This document shows positions 37,901 through 52,900 of a stretch of DNA of 64,000 nucleotides, piece by piece; the first letter of the stretch is position 1, and every line of letters begins with the position of its first letter. The DNA lies in NCBI RefSeq assembly GCF_964355755.1, contig NC_092675.1, positions 3,628,312 through 3,692,311 on the forward strand, given 5' to 3'. The translations under genes and the position numbers were made by a program. The DNA comes from Antedon mediterranea. Lineage: Eukaryota > Echinodermata > Crinoidea > Comatulida > Antedonidae. Under the pieces are notes generated by a model. The model made no database searches, had not been told where the DNA came from, and was given only the letters and a program-made list of their open reading frames with translations.

Positions 37901-40900
37901 TTAGGCTTTTTGGCTTTATTTTGACCAGTTTAACATTATAGTCGAACCTCTATTAAGGGGACACCTCCGTTAATAGAGAATGTCTCGTGATTAAGAGTTG
38001 GTCATATTGTTAAAACAAATATTGCACCTTGTTTGTTCCACTCAAGGGGTGTCCACCACACATAAGGAAGTCCCAAAGGAGGTTCTACAGATGTTTTTTT
38101 TCAATATAATAGAGCATGATTTTTCAAAAGCATCTATTTCCAACATTCTATTGGTATAAAGGTTTCAAAGTGACAAAGTACTTAACTTGCTATAAAGGTT
38201 TCAAAGTGACAGAGTACTTAACTTGCTATAATTAATTTCAGTATTCTTTTTTACACATTACATCAAACATTCATTCTTCCGTTGCTATGATGTTTCTGAG
38301 CCTGACAGTGTTTTAGTTGCTTGTTGCGTCATGAAAACAAAAGACCAACATGTCATGTTTATACACTTCTTTCGGGAAGACTCCAGAAACAGGCCTTTTC
38401 ATGATGTGGGTTGTTGATTTGTCTATAAATATTTTTTGGTCGGGGATTTCCAATAATTCAATGGCAAATAATAATTTTGTGTAGTTTTTAGCATTTATCA
38501 CCATTTCTGTACGTTTGTAATTGGGCCAAATTTCATTGTAATTATGGACGTTCCATAAGAAGACAAGAGTAAGGATCTCAGTAAAGTTCAACAGGGTGAA
38601 TTTAATTTAGCAGATAAAACATGTTCACTTGGATAATAAATAGGCTTATTAATGAACTATAAAGCATATTAAGTTACTGTATCTAAACTTGGAATGAATT
38701 CATCAAACTTGCATTGTTTTCTTGGTACTTGAACTTTGATCAAGTTGCGCTATATTGTTTTTACGCGTCAACAAACTTGGAATGACCGCAACGCTTATGC
38801 TCTACTTACAAGCAATGGCTTTGGGGAATCAGCAAAAAAAGGATCAGGTATACAATGAAGAAAAAATGCCAACAAATTGCTAACGTTAAACATTAACAAT
38901 CAAATATGATAATATAACCTGTTATACCATCACAAACAAATTCAACTTTTATACAGAGTGTACTCAAAAAGTTCATTTCAGGTATAGATGTGGTACTGTA
39001 CTGTGTGTAAAAGGTAACAAAAAATACTGTAAGATTCATGTTACTAGCTTTATTAACATCAATTAACAACAGCACATTGTTTGTATTTTGAATGGTTTAA
39101 TTGGTTTGAATTTGTCATTATTATTTTAATTAATTTTAAGATATTTTTTTTTTACGCAGACTCCACCTTGTATAGTATGTCACATTGTAGTATCCAAATA
39201 AAACGTTTATATATAACATACAGGTATAATATTGCATAGTCATCATTTCTTTCCTTTTTTTTTTCTTTGAAAACATAGTTCTTTTAACTTTGCACGATTC
39301 TTTGAAAATGCTATTTACTTAATACATATCTTGCTCTGTGAGTGCATTTAATAAAACGCAGATGCACAATTGGTAACAGATAGGATATTGCCTCAAGGTA
39401 GCACCCCGACACAACTAAACAAGCCGGCCAAACTTGGCATAACACATAACAGTTAATAACAGTATCATATCTATTGATTCTCTAAAAATGCACCTTGGTG
39501 CTAAACACAACAACTGCTGATCTCCTCTTGTTGCTGTGTTATTGTTTAATTATGAAATTCCTGTGTTAAACACCGCGGCTGTCAGATGCGAATCTGTAAC
39601 ATGGGTAATAACGGAATGTACTCGTAAACTTTGGGGGTCTAGACAAATCGTGATACTAAAGATCAAAGGAAATGTTCAAAACCAAATATTACCAATCAAA
39701 CCACAATACAATAGTTGATCTTGAATTTTCCTGAAGGCAATGTATTGCATTACTTAGGTATTTTATTAGCATTTTTTTTAAACAAAACCATAAAATGGAT
39801 ACAATTTCCGTTTTTGATCAAACTTTAAAGCTCAGGTACAGGCATGAATTTTAAATATAATATCTGGTTAATTGTACATAAATCAAATATTTGTAACAAA
39901 AATCAAGACGAAAAAACATGAATTTCCCTTAATATGGTCAAATACAAAATTTAGCAATATTCTGCCATAAAAACCAGGAAGAATTTTGTTCAGTAGTTAG
40001 GTAGTTAACCTAATGTAATAACATGTCTGGTGACTCCCTAGAAGGTGAAAAAAGATGGTGGATATACGGTGGATAATTTTTGCTATAGCATGAAAACAAA
40101 AATCGGAAGTTGAATAAAAATACCAGAAATGTAAAATTCAAGTTATATTACCTATATTTAGTCATCCGATAACATTTTTTACCACACCGTTTAGTTTTCA
40201 TAGCTTTTTAAAATGCTTCTCTATTTACAAAATTTGTGTACAAAAGAATAGAGATTTTACTGTGTAATTTGAACTATCCCCCACTGATAAGAAAGTGCTT
40301 ATTTTCAACAAGCTGTGTAACACAAATAAAATCCCAAAAATGATGAAACATAGAGGAAACTATTATAGATCGAGGATTATTGGAATGTATGATCAATAGA
40401 AATTTTGTGCTCGCACCTGGCCTTTAAATTTCATTACCTATACTATATCAGACTGCAAAACCAGAAAATTTTGCGAATAAATTACATTGGCCATTTTTAG
40501 ACAAAAAACTTTCACAATGCATGTACAGTACTCTGTACTAATACAGCATCCTTAAATATTTTCTGACTCTATCCAATATAATAATATTCTACAATACTGT
40601 ACAAGAGTAAATACAAGAGGTTGATTTTGGATATTTGACATTTGTCTGTGTTATTATTATTGTACAATTGTATTTTAAAATCACTTTTATATAATTGAAT
40701 GTACAGCTCTAATAAAAAGAAAGTATTGCTCTTAGTGTATCTTCTATGAATCATAGGTACAGAGGATATAGGATTCTCACTCATAACCACATAGTTGACC
40801 ATTTAATTCTTACACTCCCTCAAAATATCAAGTATTAAATTAAATCCATTCATTCAACACTAACACATTGAGTTACTTTCAAACTCTAAACTTTTATTTA

Positions 40901-43900
40901 TAGTAGGTCTACTAGCAAAGATAACCCTCCTCGTGAGCATTTCCCAGTACAATTCCAGTCATTTTAATACACCGGTGTTCAACCAATACCAACACACTAA
41001 CCCTATGTATTCAACCAATACCGAAACACCATATAAACTCCATTATGTGTTCAACGAATACCGAAACACCAACCCTATGTGTTCAACCAATACCAAAACA
41101 CCAACCCTATGTGTTCAACCAATACCGAAACACCAACCCTATGTGTTCAACCAATACCAAAACACCAACCCTATGTGTTCAACCAATACCGAAACACCAA
41201 CCCTATGTGTTCAACCAATACCGAAACACCAACCCTATGTGTTCAACCAATACCAAAACACCAACCCTATGTGTTCAACCAATACCGAAACACCAACCCT
41301 ATGTGTTCAACCAATACCGAAACACCAACCCTATGTGTTCAACCAATACCAAAACACCAACCCTATGTGTTCAACCAATACCGAAACACTATTTAAACTC
41401 CATTATGTGTTCAACCAATAACGAAACACCAACCCTATGTGTTCAACCAATACCAAAACATCATTTAAACTCTATTATGTGTTCAACCAATACCGAAACA
41501 CCAACCCTATGTGTTCAACCAATAACGAAACACCAACCCTATGTGTTCAACCAATACCAAAACACCAACCCTATGTGTTCAACCAATACCAAAACACCAA
41601 CCCTATGTGTTCAACCAATACCAAAACACCAACCCTATGTGTTCAACCAATACCGAAACACTATTTAAACTCCATTATGTGTTCAACCAATAACGAAACA
41701 CCAACCCTATGTGTTCAACCAATACCAAAACATCATTTAAACTCTATTATGTGTTCAACCAATACCGAAACACCAACCCTATGTGTTCAACCAATAACGA
41801 AACACCAACCCTATGTGTTCAACCAATACCAAAACATCATTTAAACTCTATTATGTGTTCAACCAATACCGAAACACCAACCCTATGTGTTCAACCAATA
41901 CCAAAACACCAACCCTATGTGTTCAACCAATACCAAAACATCATTTAAACTCTATTATGTGTTCAACCAATACCGAAACACCAACCCTATGTGTTCAACC
42001 AATAACGAAACACCAACCCTATGTGTTCAACCAATACCGAAACATATTTAAACTCCATTATGTGTTCAACCAATAACGAAACACCAACCCTATGTGTTCA
42101 ACCAATACCAAAACATCATTTAAACTCTATTATGTGTTCAACCAATAACGAAACACCAACCCTATGTGTTCAACCAATACCGAAACACCATATAAACTCC
42201 ATTATGTGTTCAACACCAGTTCTCGTTGGGTTTGTTTGCATTCTGGATGGGAGACGGTCTAGAATAGTGGCGGGTGCTGCATATACTAGAGAGTGATGGT
42301 GTAGTGATAATATCGGGCTAGCATGTGATAGGCATGGGTTCAAGCCTATCTGTATCATGTACTAACTGTATTTTTAGGCAAGATGCTCTACTCTCATCCC
42401 TCGTCCTTCGGATGGAACGTAAAGCCGTTAGTCATATGTACATAGAAATACCCATAGTACCACTACATTAAAAAAATGTCATTATTTATGATTTAGTAAA
42501 CTAACAAATATCTTTGATTATGATTTCTTTATGCTATTATTATTGTCAAGGTCACGAATATATAAAAGCTAACTAGTTGAATTGAATTGACATAGTAATT
42601 ATGATGGATACATTTAATATTAAAAGGAAATTGGATTACAAAAAAATGTTTAAAGAATATCCAACAATTTACTACATTTTTTATATTGACTTCTAAACCA
42701 GGAAATAACTTTTTACATGCATTTTTTTTAAAGTTTAAATCATTTATATTAAGGATAAAGAGCAGAACAAAAATAAAATTATAATCAAAATGTACTGTAT
42801 ATAGTTAATGCTTTTAATTGTTTTTATATATATCAAATATGTTTATAGTAATGTAGTTTCAATTGTTATTTTTAGACGCATATTTAGGCGAAAACAGGCT
42901 TTACCTCCCACCCCCCCCCCCCCCTAAAATGTTACTTTTTAAAATAACATAATGACTATTTTTATTTTTCTGCAACCTGAGAGAGCGTTTAAACTCTATT
43001 AATTAAAAATCTTCTGTTTTTGCTTGATATTTCATGAAGCAATAAATATCTTTATTTCACAATCTGTTTATATTGTTTCAAAGTTGACACATCATTATCA
43101 GCATGACCAAGCACATTGGCACAGATGATCCTAGACGAGGGAATTACAACTAGCAAGCGTGTCAGAAACAAAAACAAATCAAATGCAATTTTCCTGTTTT
43201 AATAACCATGCAAGCTCGAAGGTAACTGCGGCAGGAAGTGTTTGTTGAGGCAGGTGTCATAGCAGGCTGATTCACCTGAGCAACCTAAGGCGAGGGCTAA
43301 GATGTAGGCCATGCATGTAACAGTCCTACAGGTAAATATAGGCCACACATGCTCTTTATGAATATTTCAAATATTTTAATTTAAAACGAATATTGATTAT
43401 TTAGATTAACTTTGATAAAATACTTTTTTTTTTACTTTTTTAATTTTGCTATATTTAAAATCAAAATTAACCACTAAGAAATATGGAAATGTTAATTTCC
43501 TAACTTTCATAATTTACAAAAATTTTGAGTCACAAAATTTTGAAAATGAAAAATTGTATAGATGGCCTTTGCCACCAGAAATATCAAAGTCCTTAATAGA
43601 CAAATAAAACATCGCAAAAAAATGAGTCAAGTTGTTTAATTTTTAAAATAAGTATGTTGGTTATTTGTGTTAATTCTCATTTATATTGGGACATTATTCA
43701 ACTTAGAAACATACTAGGAGTGCATACAGAAAAGCTGATCATAATATATTTGGTATATTTGCATGGATGCATGATGAACAACAGTTGTAACAGCTCTTTG
43801 CACATGGGCATAGATTTGGAGAATAGTGTTGAAACCAATGTGTACCCTGAATTCAGAATAAACAGGATAATGTCACTCTTCTGACTGTGAATGACTAAAC

Positions 43901-46900
43901 GAAGTCTGTTAAGAATAGGTGAAATTGCCCACCTATTTAATCTCAATCAACACCTAAAAACAATCTTTTAAAGATGAAAAGTCAATTTTCTACTTGTCTG
44001 GATTTGCATCATCTGATGATACGTGAATGCGACATTAAACATGCATCTTCATTTGAAAAGTTACTTTCCAGACCCTATTCAGCCCAAATTTAATGAAGCG
44101 TGTTTAAAAAATAGGAAACCCCTTCCAAAATTAATAAAATTTGATATTATCAAGCTGTTGGAAAATTGTTGATTTGTCCGATGGATTTAAGCATCTTTCA
44201 ACAATCTAGTTACCTTAGAATACATCAAGTGTCATTGGCCTTAATTTAAAAAAAATGTGTATATTCATGATTTTTTATGAACTGCTTCTGCATGCTGTTT
44301 TTTTCTACTAGCAAATTATTTGAATTTAGGTACAGTAAGGTAAAGGCGAGTCCCGTTATTAATTTTGAATGTAGCGAAATAAGCTGTTAGGAGCTCATGT
44401 TGTACTAAGCCTCGGCACTATATGGTAGGTTACAATTCTATTCCATGTTGCCTTATTTTTCAACCAGGCACTAATTTGCTAACTGATTAGATTTGGAGTT
44501 GTTCTTATCAAGAACTTAAACCAGTGTCCTAATCACACCGTTACCACAAATCCTCTTATGAACATGCATAAGCCTAATTACCCATTATGCACACTTGAAT
44601 ATAATTAGACTACCTGGTTAATTAAAATATCACATGCCATTCAGTATTAGTTCTACTGCACGTAAGAGACATTTAATGGTACTATTACATTCAGCTAATA
44701 TTGTAAACATTCTGTGCCCTGTGAAGCTGTGACTGTTAGTAGTTTGTTTGTAGCGTGCATCATCTCTAAACGTTCTACTCTGAGTGCTGCCTTTTTTAAC
44801 AACATTTATTGAAGATAAAAGTAGTTGATAAATTGTTTTCGAAAGTTAAAAATGTATTGTCCCTTTGACTAACTTAAAAAAAAAATTGTTTTTTCAATAT
44901 TTAAAAAAAAAGTGGGTCATTTTTAAGTATCATAATAGTTTATATTAACGTTCACCAAAAATAATTTAACCGAAATACGGACGTTTTTTTGTTCAAAAAA
45001 TAACTTTGACTTCCAGTCAAAGTTTTCGATCAAAACATATCTCATAATGCAACGCGCTTGTTTGCCTCGCGATCTGTGTGGAAACACCTTCTCAACCATG
45101 ACAGTTGTGAACAATCCTAATTAGCATCATGCATAATGCATACTTATGGTTTGAAATCTTTGTTTACTTTCGCTCGTCACAATTTTCCAGACGAAATGTA
45201 ATCAAATTAATTTACCTGTTAATTACGTACACTTGTTGTTTTTGCCTCGAATTTTCGACTTAAAGTGAATAACTTTAATATTACTTTGATATGGCCAATT
45301 TAAATTTAAAATATTTTTTTTTGTATTTTTTGTGTTTTAAGGGACAATACATCTTTAATTACTTTAGAACAGAAGGTTATAAAACAAATAATAACTGTAA
45401 TGTTATTGACTGTGCTACTTAACTAAAGCTCTGTCTACTCGTGAAATATTCTTCCCATTCAACAAACACAAAACATTCAGTTATGCATATGCCTACTACT
45501 ACTAGTGTAATGAATGACATTTTGATGTTTAGCCACCAAGCTATCTCAGTTGGTAGTCAACGCCTAAAAGAAGCCTTTCAGAATCTACTGACCATTAAAA
45601 CAACAGTTCTTGATACACTGCATTTTAGGCCGAGATCAGTGGATGAAATACTTCATATCAAATTAGATTATAGGACCACCCTCTGGGAAAGATTTTACAA
45701 AGGTTCAAGAATAGTTACAAGATGATGATACTGTTACGTACATTTTGATGTCTTCCAACATATGCGAGGAAATGATATGATTGAATAATAAAACTAGATG
45801 TGTCCTACAGATGAGACAGTATCTTTTACATTTACATAAAGCGCCTATGTATTTTAATATAATCTGAAAATATTATTTCCTTTAAACGTGAACTTAAAGA
45901 ATTTATTTCCAGCTAATATTGTTCGTATTGTGTATATATATATTTTATCTGTCAACGATTTTAATTCTATATGAATTTTATAACCATTGTAAATTTTTAG
46001 GCCTATATTATGTCATTTGAATATTCAATATTTTATGTGTTTTACTGTATGTATGTTTTATCGAGGGCCCTAAATGATCAGTTCCATTAGGAACTGGATA
46101 GGCTACCCTCGGTAAAGATGGTAATAAATAAATAAATAAATTCTCTGCAACTTGATGTGTATGATGGCTGGTTTGTGAAAAGTGGATGTTCTAATATAGG
46201 CCTACTGTATAGCATAAACAATTTGGGGAATTAGAAGATACACGAACAAGTGTGAATCACATCAGTATTAAGAAGGGCTGCACTCAGCTATAATACAAAA
46301 ATTATTAATAACAAATCACATTTCAATATTCTTGCCATTTGATTGGATGTCATTGGGAATTACAATTCATTCATAACTCCTACTACATATACACTTGATT
46401 TGTGTTATAAAATGAATATTTTGTACTTGGACTAAATACAGTAATTTCATTCATTAAAACATTATTACTATAATATACCATTTAATTCACAAGAAACACT
46501 CTCTATGCAACTCCTAAACATTCATTATGTATTTATCAGCTACAGTATGAACCTCAAAAGAAGCATGGGCTTCTCTTTGGATGGACGTCTCCTTTTTGAG
46601 ATGGCCTTCTTTTCGAAATGAATGCTGTAGATCTTCTTTTTTTTTTTTTTAATATGATGGCATTTCAAGATGGGCTTCTTTTTTAGATTACTTTTGCAAA
46701 CCAATGAGGTGAGCTTGTTTTCAAGGTTTTATTGTATTTGAATTGCATGTAAAAAGATCAAAGAATTTTGAGGAGCAGTTAGTTTTATTGAAACTGACAA
46801 ATATTTTGTGAATCATTTCACTGTCAATTGCCATAATTAAAGCAATGTGTTTGCACTCACATATTTGTCTTATTTACTGGCTTACTTTACCAACACTTCA

Positions 46901-49900
46901 CCACTAATTTTGGATTTGAATACTGACCCTGGAGAATACTAATAATTGTTAATAACTTCAAGATGAGTTAAATAGACAACATTAATTAACTGGGACGTTA
47001 TCTATTTACTTTGAAATGAACCTATTTAAAAACTTCCGAAAAACAATTCCTGATGTTGATATTTTAAATTGGCACAAATTATTTACAGATGACAATGGTT
47101 ACGTTTTTTTAATCGGAAGACATTAAAATGCTTTTATTTGTTTTGTTTATTATAATATTAGGGCACAGAACCTTTGATGTGAAATGTGGCTTCCTATATT
47201 AGTGTTTCTCCCACCTGTTACTGTCATTTATTTATAGAAATAATATTCCTCCAACTATTGTACTATTGAGAGATGAAATTAAATCTGAAACATAACCAAT
47301 TTTCCAAATTTGAAAAAAGTAGTTTGGTAATTATTTAGGTAATTAGGCATTAGTATGGTAATGTAAATATTAACTGGGGCCGATTGACTATCTTTGTCGG
47401 GGAGAAAAATATGATATAAGAATAAAACAATAATATTATAGTATATATAGTACTTGTCGTTTTCTTTATTTATTCTCTATAATAATATATTCAAAATGCA
47501 ACAGAAGTTGAAATTCTTATGAGTTTACAACAAAAAACAATAAATCACTATAAAAAAAACATGAAACGATATGCCTATACGAAAAACTAAACAAGCATGC
47601 AAAAATATGATATATTTACTACAAAAACATTTTTATAAATCAAAATATTAGTTTAGATGCTCCTATATAATTAAATGTCATTCTTCTTGTCTGAATGTCA
47701 AAGGTTAACTAGATCCACACGCTTCATACAGTACCAAGGAGATTTAGATCAAGACAAGCCAATCCCAGGTAATCATGATAAAGATGATAATCCTAAATGA
47801 TGACAGCTGCATTGAATGACTTAATAAAACAACCAGCTGATGAAACCATCAAATCTTTATTATCATGTTTATCTATTTTTCATACGCCTCCAAGATCATA
47901 AATGAACAGATGATGAACCCTACATTTTTGTAGAAAGATTGTAAAGTCTGACAGTACACTAAATAATCATTGTGTCATGGTTGGAATAAAAATACATTGC
48001 ATGCTTACTGAGAGTTGTTTATAAATATTAGTTATTCATTTTAATAAAAATGCTATTTACACTTTTACTTGGAACATTAAAGCATCGATCGCACTGGACT
48101 TAATTTGGTCAAATTAATTGCTGGCTAAATTGATCAGAAAAAGTTCAATCCCAACACTGGCTACAATTCCCTCAGGATTAAATTAATAAAGTCTAATGGT
48201 TAGTTTTACTGACAACTGCCTGCCCAGGATAACTGACCATAGTCTCGGTAAAAGTAACCATGCCGGGTAAAAAGTCCAATCCGAACGCGAGTCTCAGGTA
48301 CACATACAACCTTCAGTCAAATTTTGGTCAAACTTACTGCATGAAATTATCCCAGTGCAAATAATGGTAAAATTTAACGATGGCCAATTGGGTAAATTAC
48401 CTTGATTATATTTAACCTTTTGCAAGTTCAGTGTGAACAACTGGGTTGGTAAAACCGGTCATAAGACAATACAGTATATCCAGATCAATCCTTTCCATGA
48501 CAAACTATTATGCATTGTTTTTTCTAAACTTGCCCCTCTAACCAATATGTTCTTTGCTTTGTTTGTTATTTCAATTGATATTTTATCTTAATTATTGGGT
48601 GATTTCAACATCATGATGAGTTAAAAATATACAGTACATATATATAAAGTACAGTTGATTTATATTATAGTCAATAGGAATGGGATAAATATTATTCCAT
48701 CTTTTCAACTAGTCTTAAATCATCACCTGATTTAATATACTTCACCTTTGTTTGTCTCTTGTCATCAAATATCACAATTCTTTTATCAAAGCTTTACCTA
48801 ATATCAATAATAAATGACATTTATCGATTGAAAAAGTACTGTGTAAATCATAGATACTGAAAATTTTCTTTACTACCGACTATAAGTTATTGGGAGTTGA
48901 TTAGACAGATGGTTTTGCTCATTTGTACTGTATTTGGATTTTAAAAGTTATTTTGTATGAAAACATTGTATTAAAAACTGTTTTTTGGATCACAAACAAA
49001 TGTTAAAACAGATTATCGAGAACAGAAATAAGCTACTATAAAAGTATAAAAGAGGTTAATACAATTAAGTCATGCAAACAGGGCAGAGACTCAAAATGAT
49101 AACTAACGTAATATCTATTAAATAATATCATTTAATTAGTATAAAAAAATAATTAATATAAAATATTTGTTATCAAATTTAGATCTAAAGTAATATGGCA
49201 ATATAATAATAATTTCTTGGTGAAAGTCTGAAAACCAACACCACAGACATACATTAGTAGTGATGTGACTCAAACTGGTGTATTGTATTAGTTGACGTAC
49301 AGCCTTAATTTGTGGTTCATCTAAATTGATTTGTTTTTTGAGCTACAGTAATGTATGACTATAAGTCTTAACACTTTTGGCTAAAATGTACAAACAGAAG
49401 CCAAATTCAGTAAAACATGGCTTGGATACCTTACAAGTTTTATGATCATTTTCTAAAGTACAAAGGACTTTTAGTGGTATAGGTCTGTTTTAAGTAGAAC
49501 TAAAGAAGCCTATTAAGATGGAATTACCAACAATGTTTGTTTTTATTTTCAACGTTTAGAGATAATTTGCCATATAATCCTGTCAAATTACTACAATCAA
49601 AACAATCAATGGAAAGATCAAAAGTAGTAGTGATGCTGCAAGAGGGTAGTTAAATCAACGGCTGTATTTCTGATGAACAACATCCACTTTTAGTTAAGAG
49701 GGTTCCATTATTTTTAAAATACAACATTTTTAAATACAGATTTGCACATGGCCTGAGATGTCAGATTGAATGGGAAGTGAACATTATTAAGCTCTGCCTA
49801 CTGTACACTAATCAAACTAGTTTGACAAAAAAAGTGCGATGTGCCCAAATATGGTAGTGATATGCCCAATTATAGAAGTATATATGACATCATCATGTCC

Positions 49901-52900
49901 ATATATGGGCACATCACATATGACATCATCATGTCCATATATGGGCACATCACATTTTTTGTCACATCAAGTTTGATAGTGTTGACAGAGCTTTAGTCTC
50001 AGGGTTAGTGAAAGAAGAAATATTATTCTGAGATCTGAGAGCACAAAAGTCCTATTTTGAAACTCAATTTTAACAAAAATAAATACATGGATTAAATGTT
50101 AGCTCCATTGCCTTCATCCGAAGGTTAAAAATTAAGCAACCATTGTTTTTGAAGATCGTCATTGACAACACAACTGACAAGTTTACATATGTCATTCAAC
50201 ACATTAGTAAAATCATTTTCAAAAGGGTAATCATGTTTCAACATACTTTGGCGCCTTAAGAGAAGAGGAAGGCGGGTGTAATAGTGTGTACTGCTCTCTG
50301 ATAACATCATCACATTGCACCGATTCTCGGTACTGTACCTCAATTTATTTTTTAGCATTAAAGGAAAATTCTGTGATACAGCATCACATGTGTCACATGT
50401 GATACCTGTATCATAGGCTCTAACCTAACCATCTATTACCATATATAGACACAAAATTTGATAAACAACAATTATAATTAAAAAAGGTTTTTGCCTATTT
50501 GACAAATCAGTGTTTTATAAAAATTACAATACAATTCAAATGGCATCATTTTTCCATTGTTGAAGAATCAAGAAGTCACTACATTGTCATTGTTTTCCAG
50601 AGACACTTGTCTGAAGATGTGATAGACTTGGGATTCTCATTCATGTCCTGAAGGTGAATTACGATCAAGAGTAAGTTTTTTTTTATCATACCGAATCAAA
50701 TTGAATAGCTGATGAATAACGTGAATAATTCTGAATAATTCAGTGGAAAAAATTAACACATGGGTTTGTACAATATCTCCACTTCATTGCTTCAAATGAA
50801 ACCACATGATATCTGATGTAGGAAAAATCAGCAGATTGTTAACATTTTTGTTGAATTAGAATTTATTATTATTAATATGGGAATTTTAATTTATGTTAGA
50901 CAGAAATTTTTTAACACGGAATAGAACAATTATAGACAGCGCAGGTTTATATTCAGCCTAGCCTTGCGTCGCGAGTACCAAAATGTTCATTGTAACAAGA
51001 ATGAGAATAACAAAATGGCACTCTCGCAAAACGAAATTGTACTTTCGGATATAACAAATTGACTCAAAATAAAATTGCACTCTTGATGACATAAGTGTTC
51101 ATTGGAGTAGTTTACTTAATTATATCATGTGACAATCTTCTAATCAAATCATTGCTTTAATTGTGCACTGTTATCTTTTATAAAGTCAAAAATGTATAAA
51201 GGCATTGCATTGGTATGAAGTCTGAAGCCTACATTCTGCAAATGTAGTCTTGAAAGTATAAATGAAAACCAGCTATAATACAAAACAAAAATATCATATT
51301 ACAAATTTTTCAAACTTCATGGAAAGTCAACACAAATTTTGTTAGTCAAATCTTTTCTGAGATATAAAAAATGTCGGCTAAATTGAAAGAAAAATTAGTT
51401 ATGGGAACAGAATCTATTTAAGCAGGTGAATAACCTGTCAAGTTGCCACTCTCAATTTTGTAATGGAATGTGAACACTGAATGTAATTTATTGTCGAAAT
51501 AGAGGAACTACTAAATATAGCCAAGCATCACTTTTTTTTGTACTACTTCGATTCACTTGGTTTAAAAAGGACAGGGATATAATGGTGTAGTATGTGCCAA
51601 AAACCCATCAACATCCTTCCTTTATGACCTTTTTATGTCACTCAGTCTTGTTTTTCCCTCTCAAAAAACTGCTGTACCGAATGAGGGTTGAAAAGTTATT
51701 AGTGAAAATAAAGGTGGGAGTGGGAATTAGGTGGAAGCTTTACCAAGCAAAGATTAAGTGTTACTTGTTTTTAGCGCTGTTTTCTGTGTGTGAATTTACC
51801 TCATCTTTTACCCGGGTAAGTTGAGGACAAATTGCTCCATGAAAACCGTTTTGAAAATCGATTTAGACAAGACTACCATTAAGTGGGTTTTTAAAACATT
51901 TTTTTTGTATTTGTGTGTCAGTAGAAAAACAATTTGTTTTTCATCCAAGCAGAAATAAGCCCATAGTTTGTAAGTTCCATCTCTACTACGCTCTACTTAA
52001 CTTTCTATTGTATGGTTCATAAATGGTGACCTGTTATTTCATAGGAAAGTGAGAACCAATTTTAAAAGGTTTAAAAACCTTTTCCTTACATCATACAGGA
52101 AACAATTATATAACTTAATATTACATTTATAATCATTAAAAGCACAATTGAAAATACCCAATATTCATGTATATTTTTCGCAGAAAATGTAATGGAACTT
52201 TTATGTAAAAAAAAATGATTATTCATTCACTTCAAAGAACCTAAATTATCTTTCTTCAAAGGACCTATAACAAGAATCGAAAGAAGTTAAAAGTATATTC
52301 ATTGAAATGGAAGAAAATCAATAGTTCTTTTCAGAACATGGTGTATCAAAAACTTTGTATCTTGAAACAAGAATATCCTGTTCATCAAATATGTGTAAAC
52401 ATTTCAAAAGGCATTGCGAGATAGAATAGAACCAATGGGTTCTGAAAATATAAATCTGTAAATATAAATAATTTCATAATCAAGGTTTTCTACTTTTTTT
52501 CATAAAAGTGCTGAGTAACTATATAAGTTACAAGAACTGACAGTTCATAGGAAAGTAGGCCAATGACATGAACAGCCTAATCGTAGGGTTAAATAATTTT
52601 AAATAAAATGGACGCCATACACTGTAAATTTAACACCACATTATAATGTTTCCTGGGAGGTAACTATGAAAGCACACCAATTAGTTCCTGGTTTTGGATC
52701 AATGCGTTTTTTGCATGGTTTTTATATTCTACATTTTCAGAGCAATCAACTAATTGTTCCAATATTGTTTTTTTGTTTAAAAAAACGAAAATTTAATGTA
52801 TGTGCTTCTAAAATATTTGTTTATAAAATACAATTATGTTTTTAAACCAAATTCTAGCTGAATTAAGAATATCAATGAAACTTCTCTGTTAAGATGTAAT

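Noticed and set aside
40976-42215. CRISPR-like array
   Set aside because: Units are head to tail without unique spacers and the DNA is eukaryotic.
40933-42296. Overlapping plus-strand ORFs with CVQPIPKHQPYVFNQY-like repeats
   Set aside because: A 32-bp tandem repeat read in every frame; no start context, splice sites or homology.
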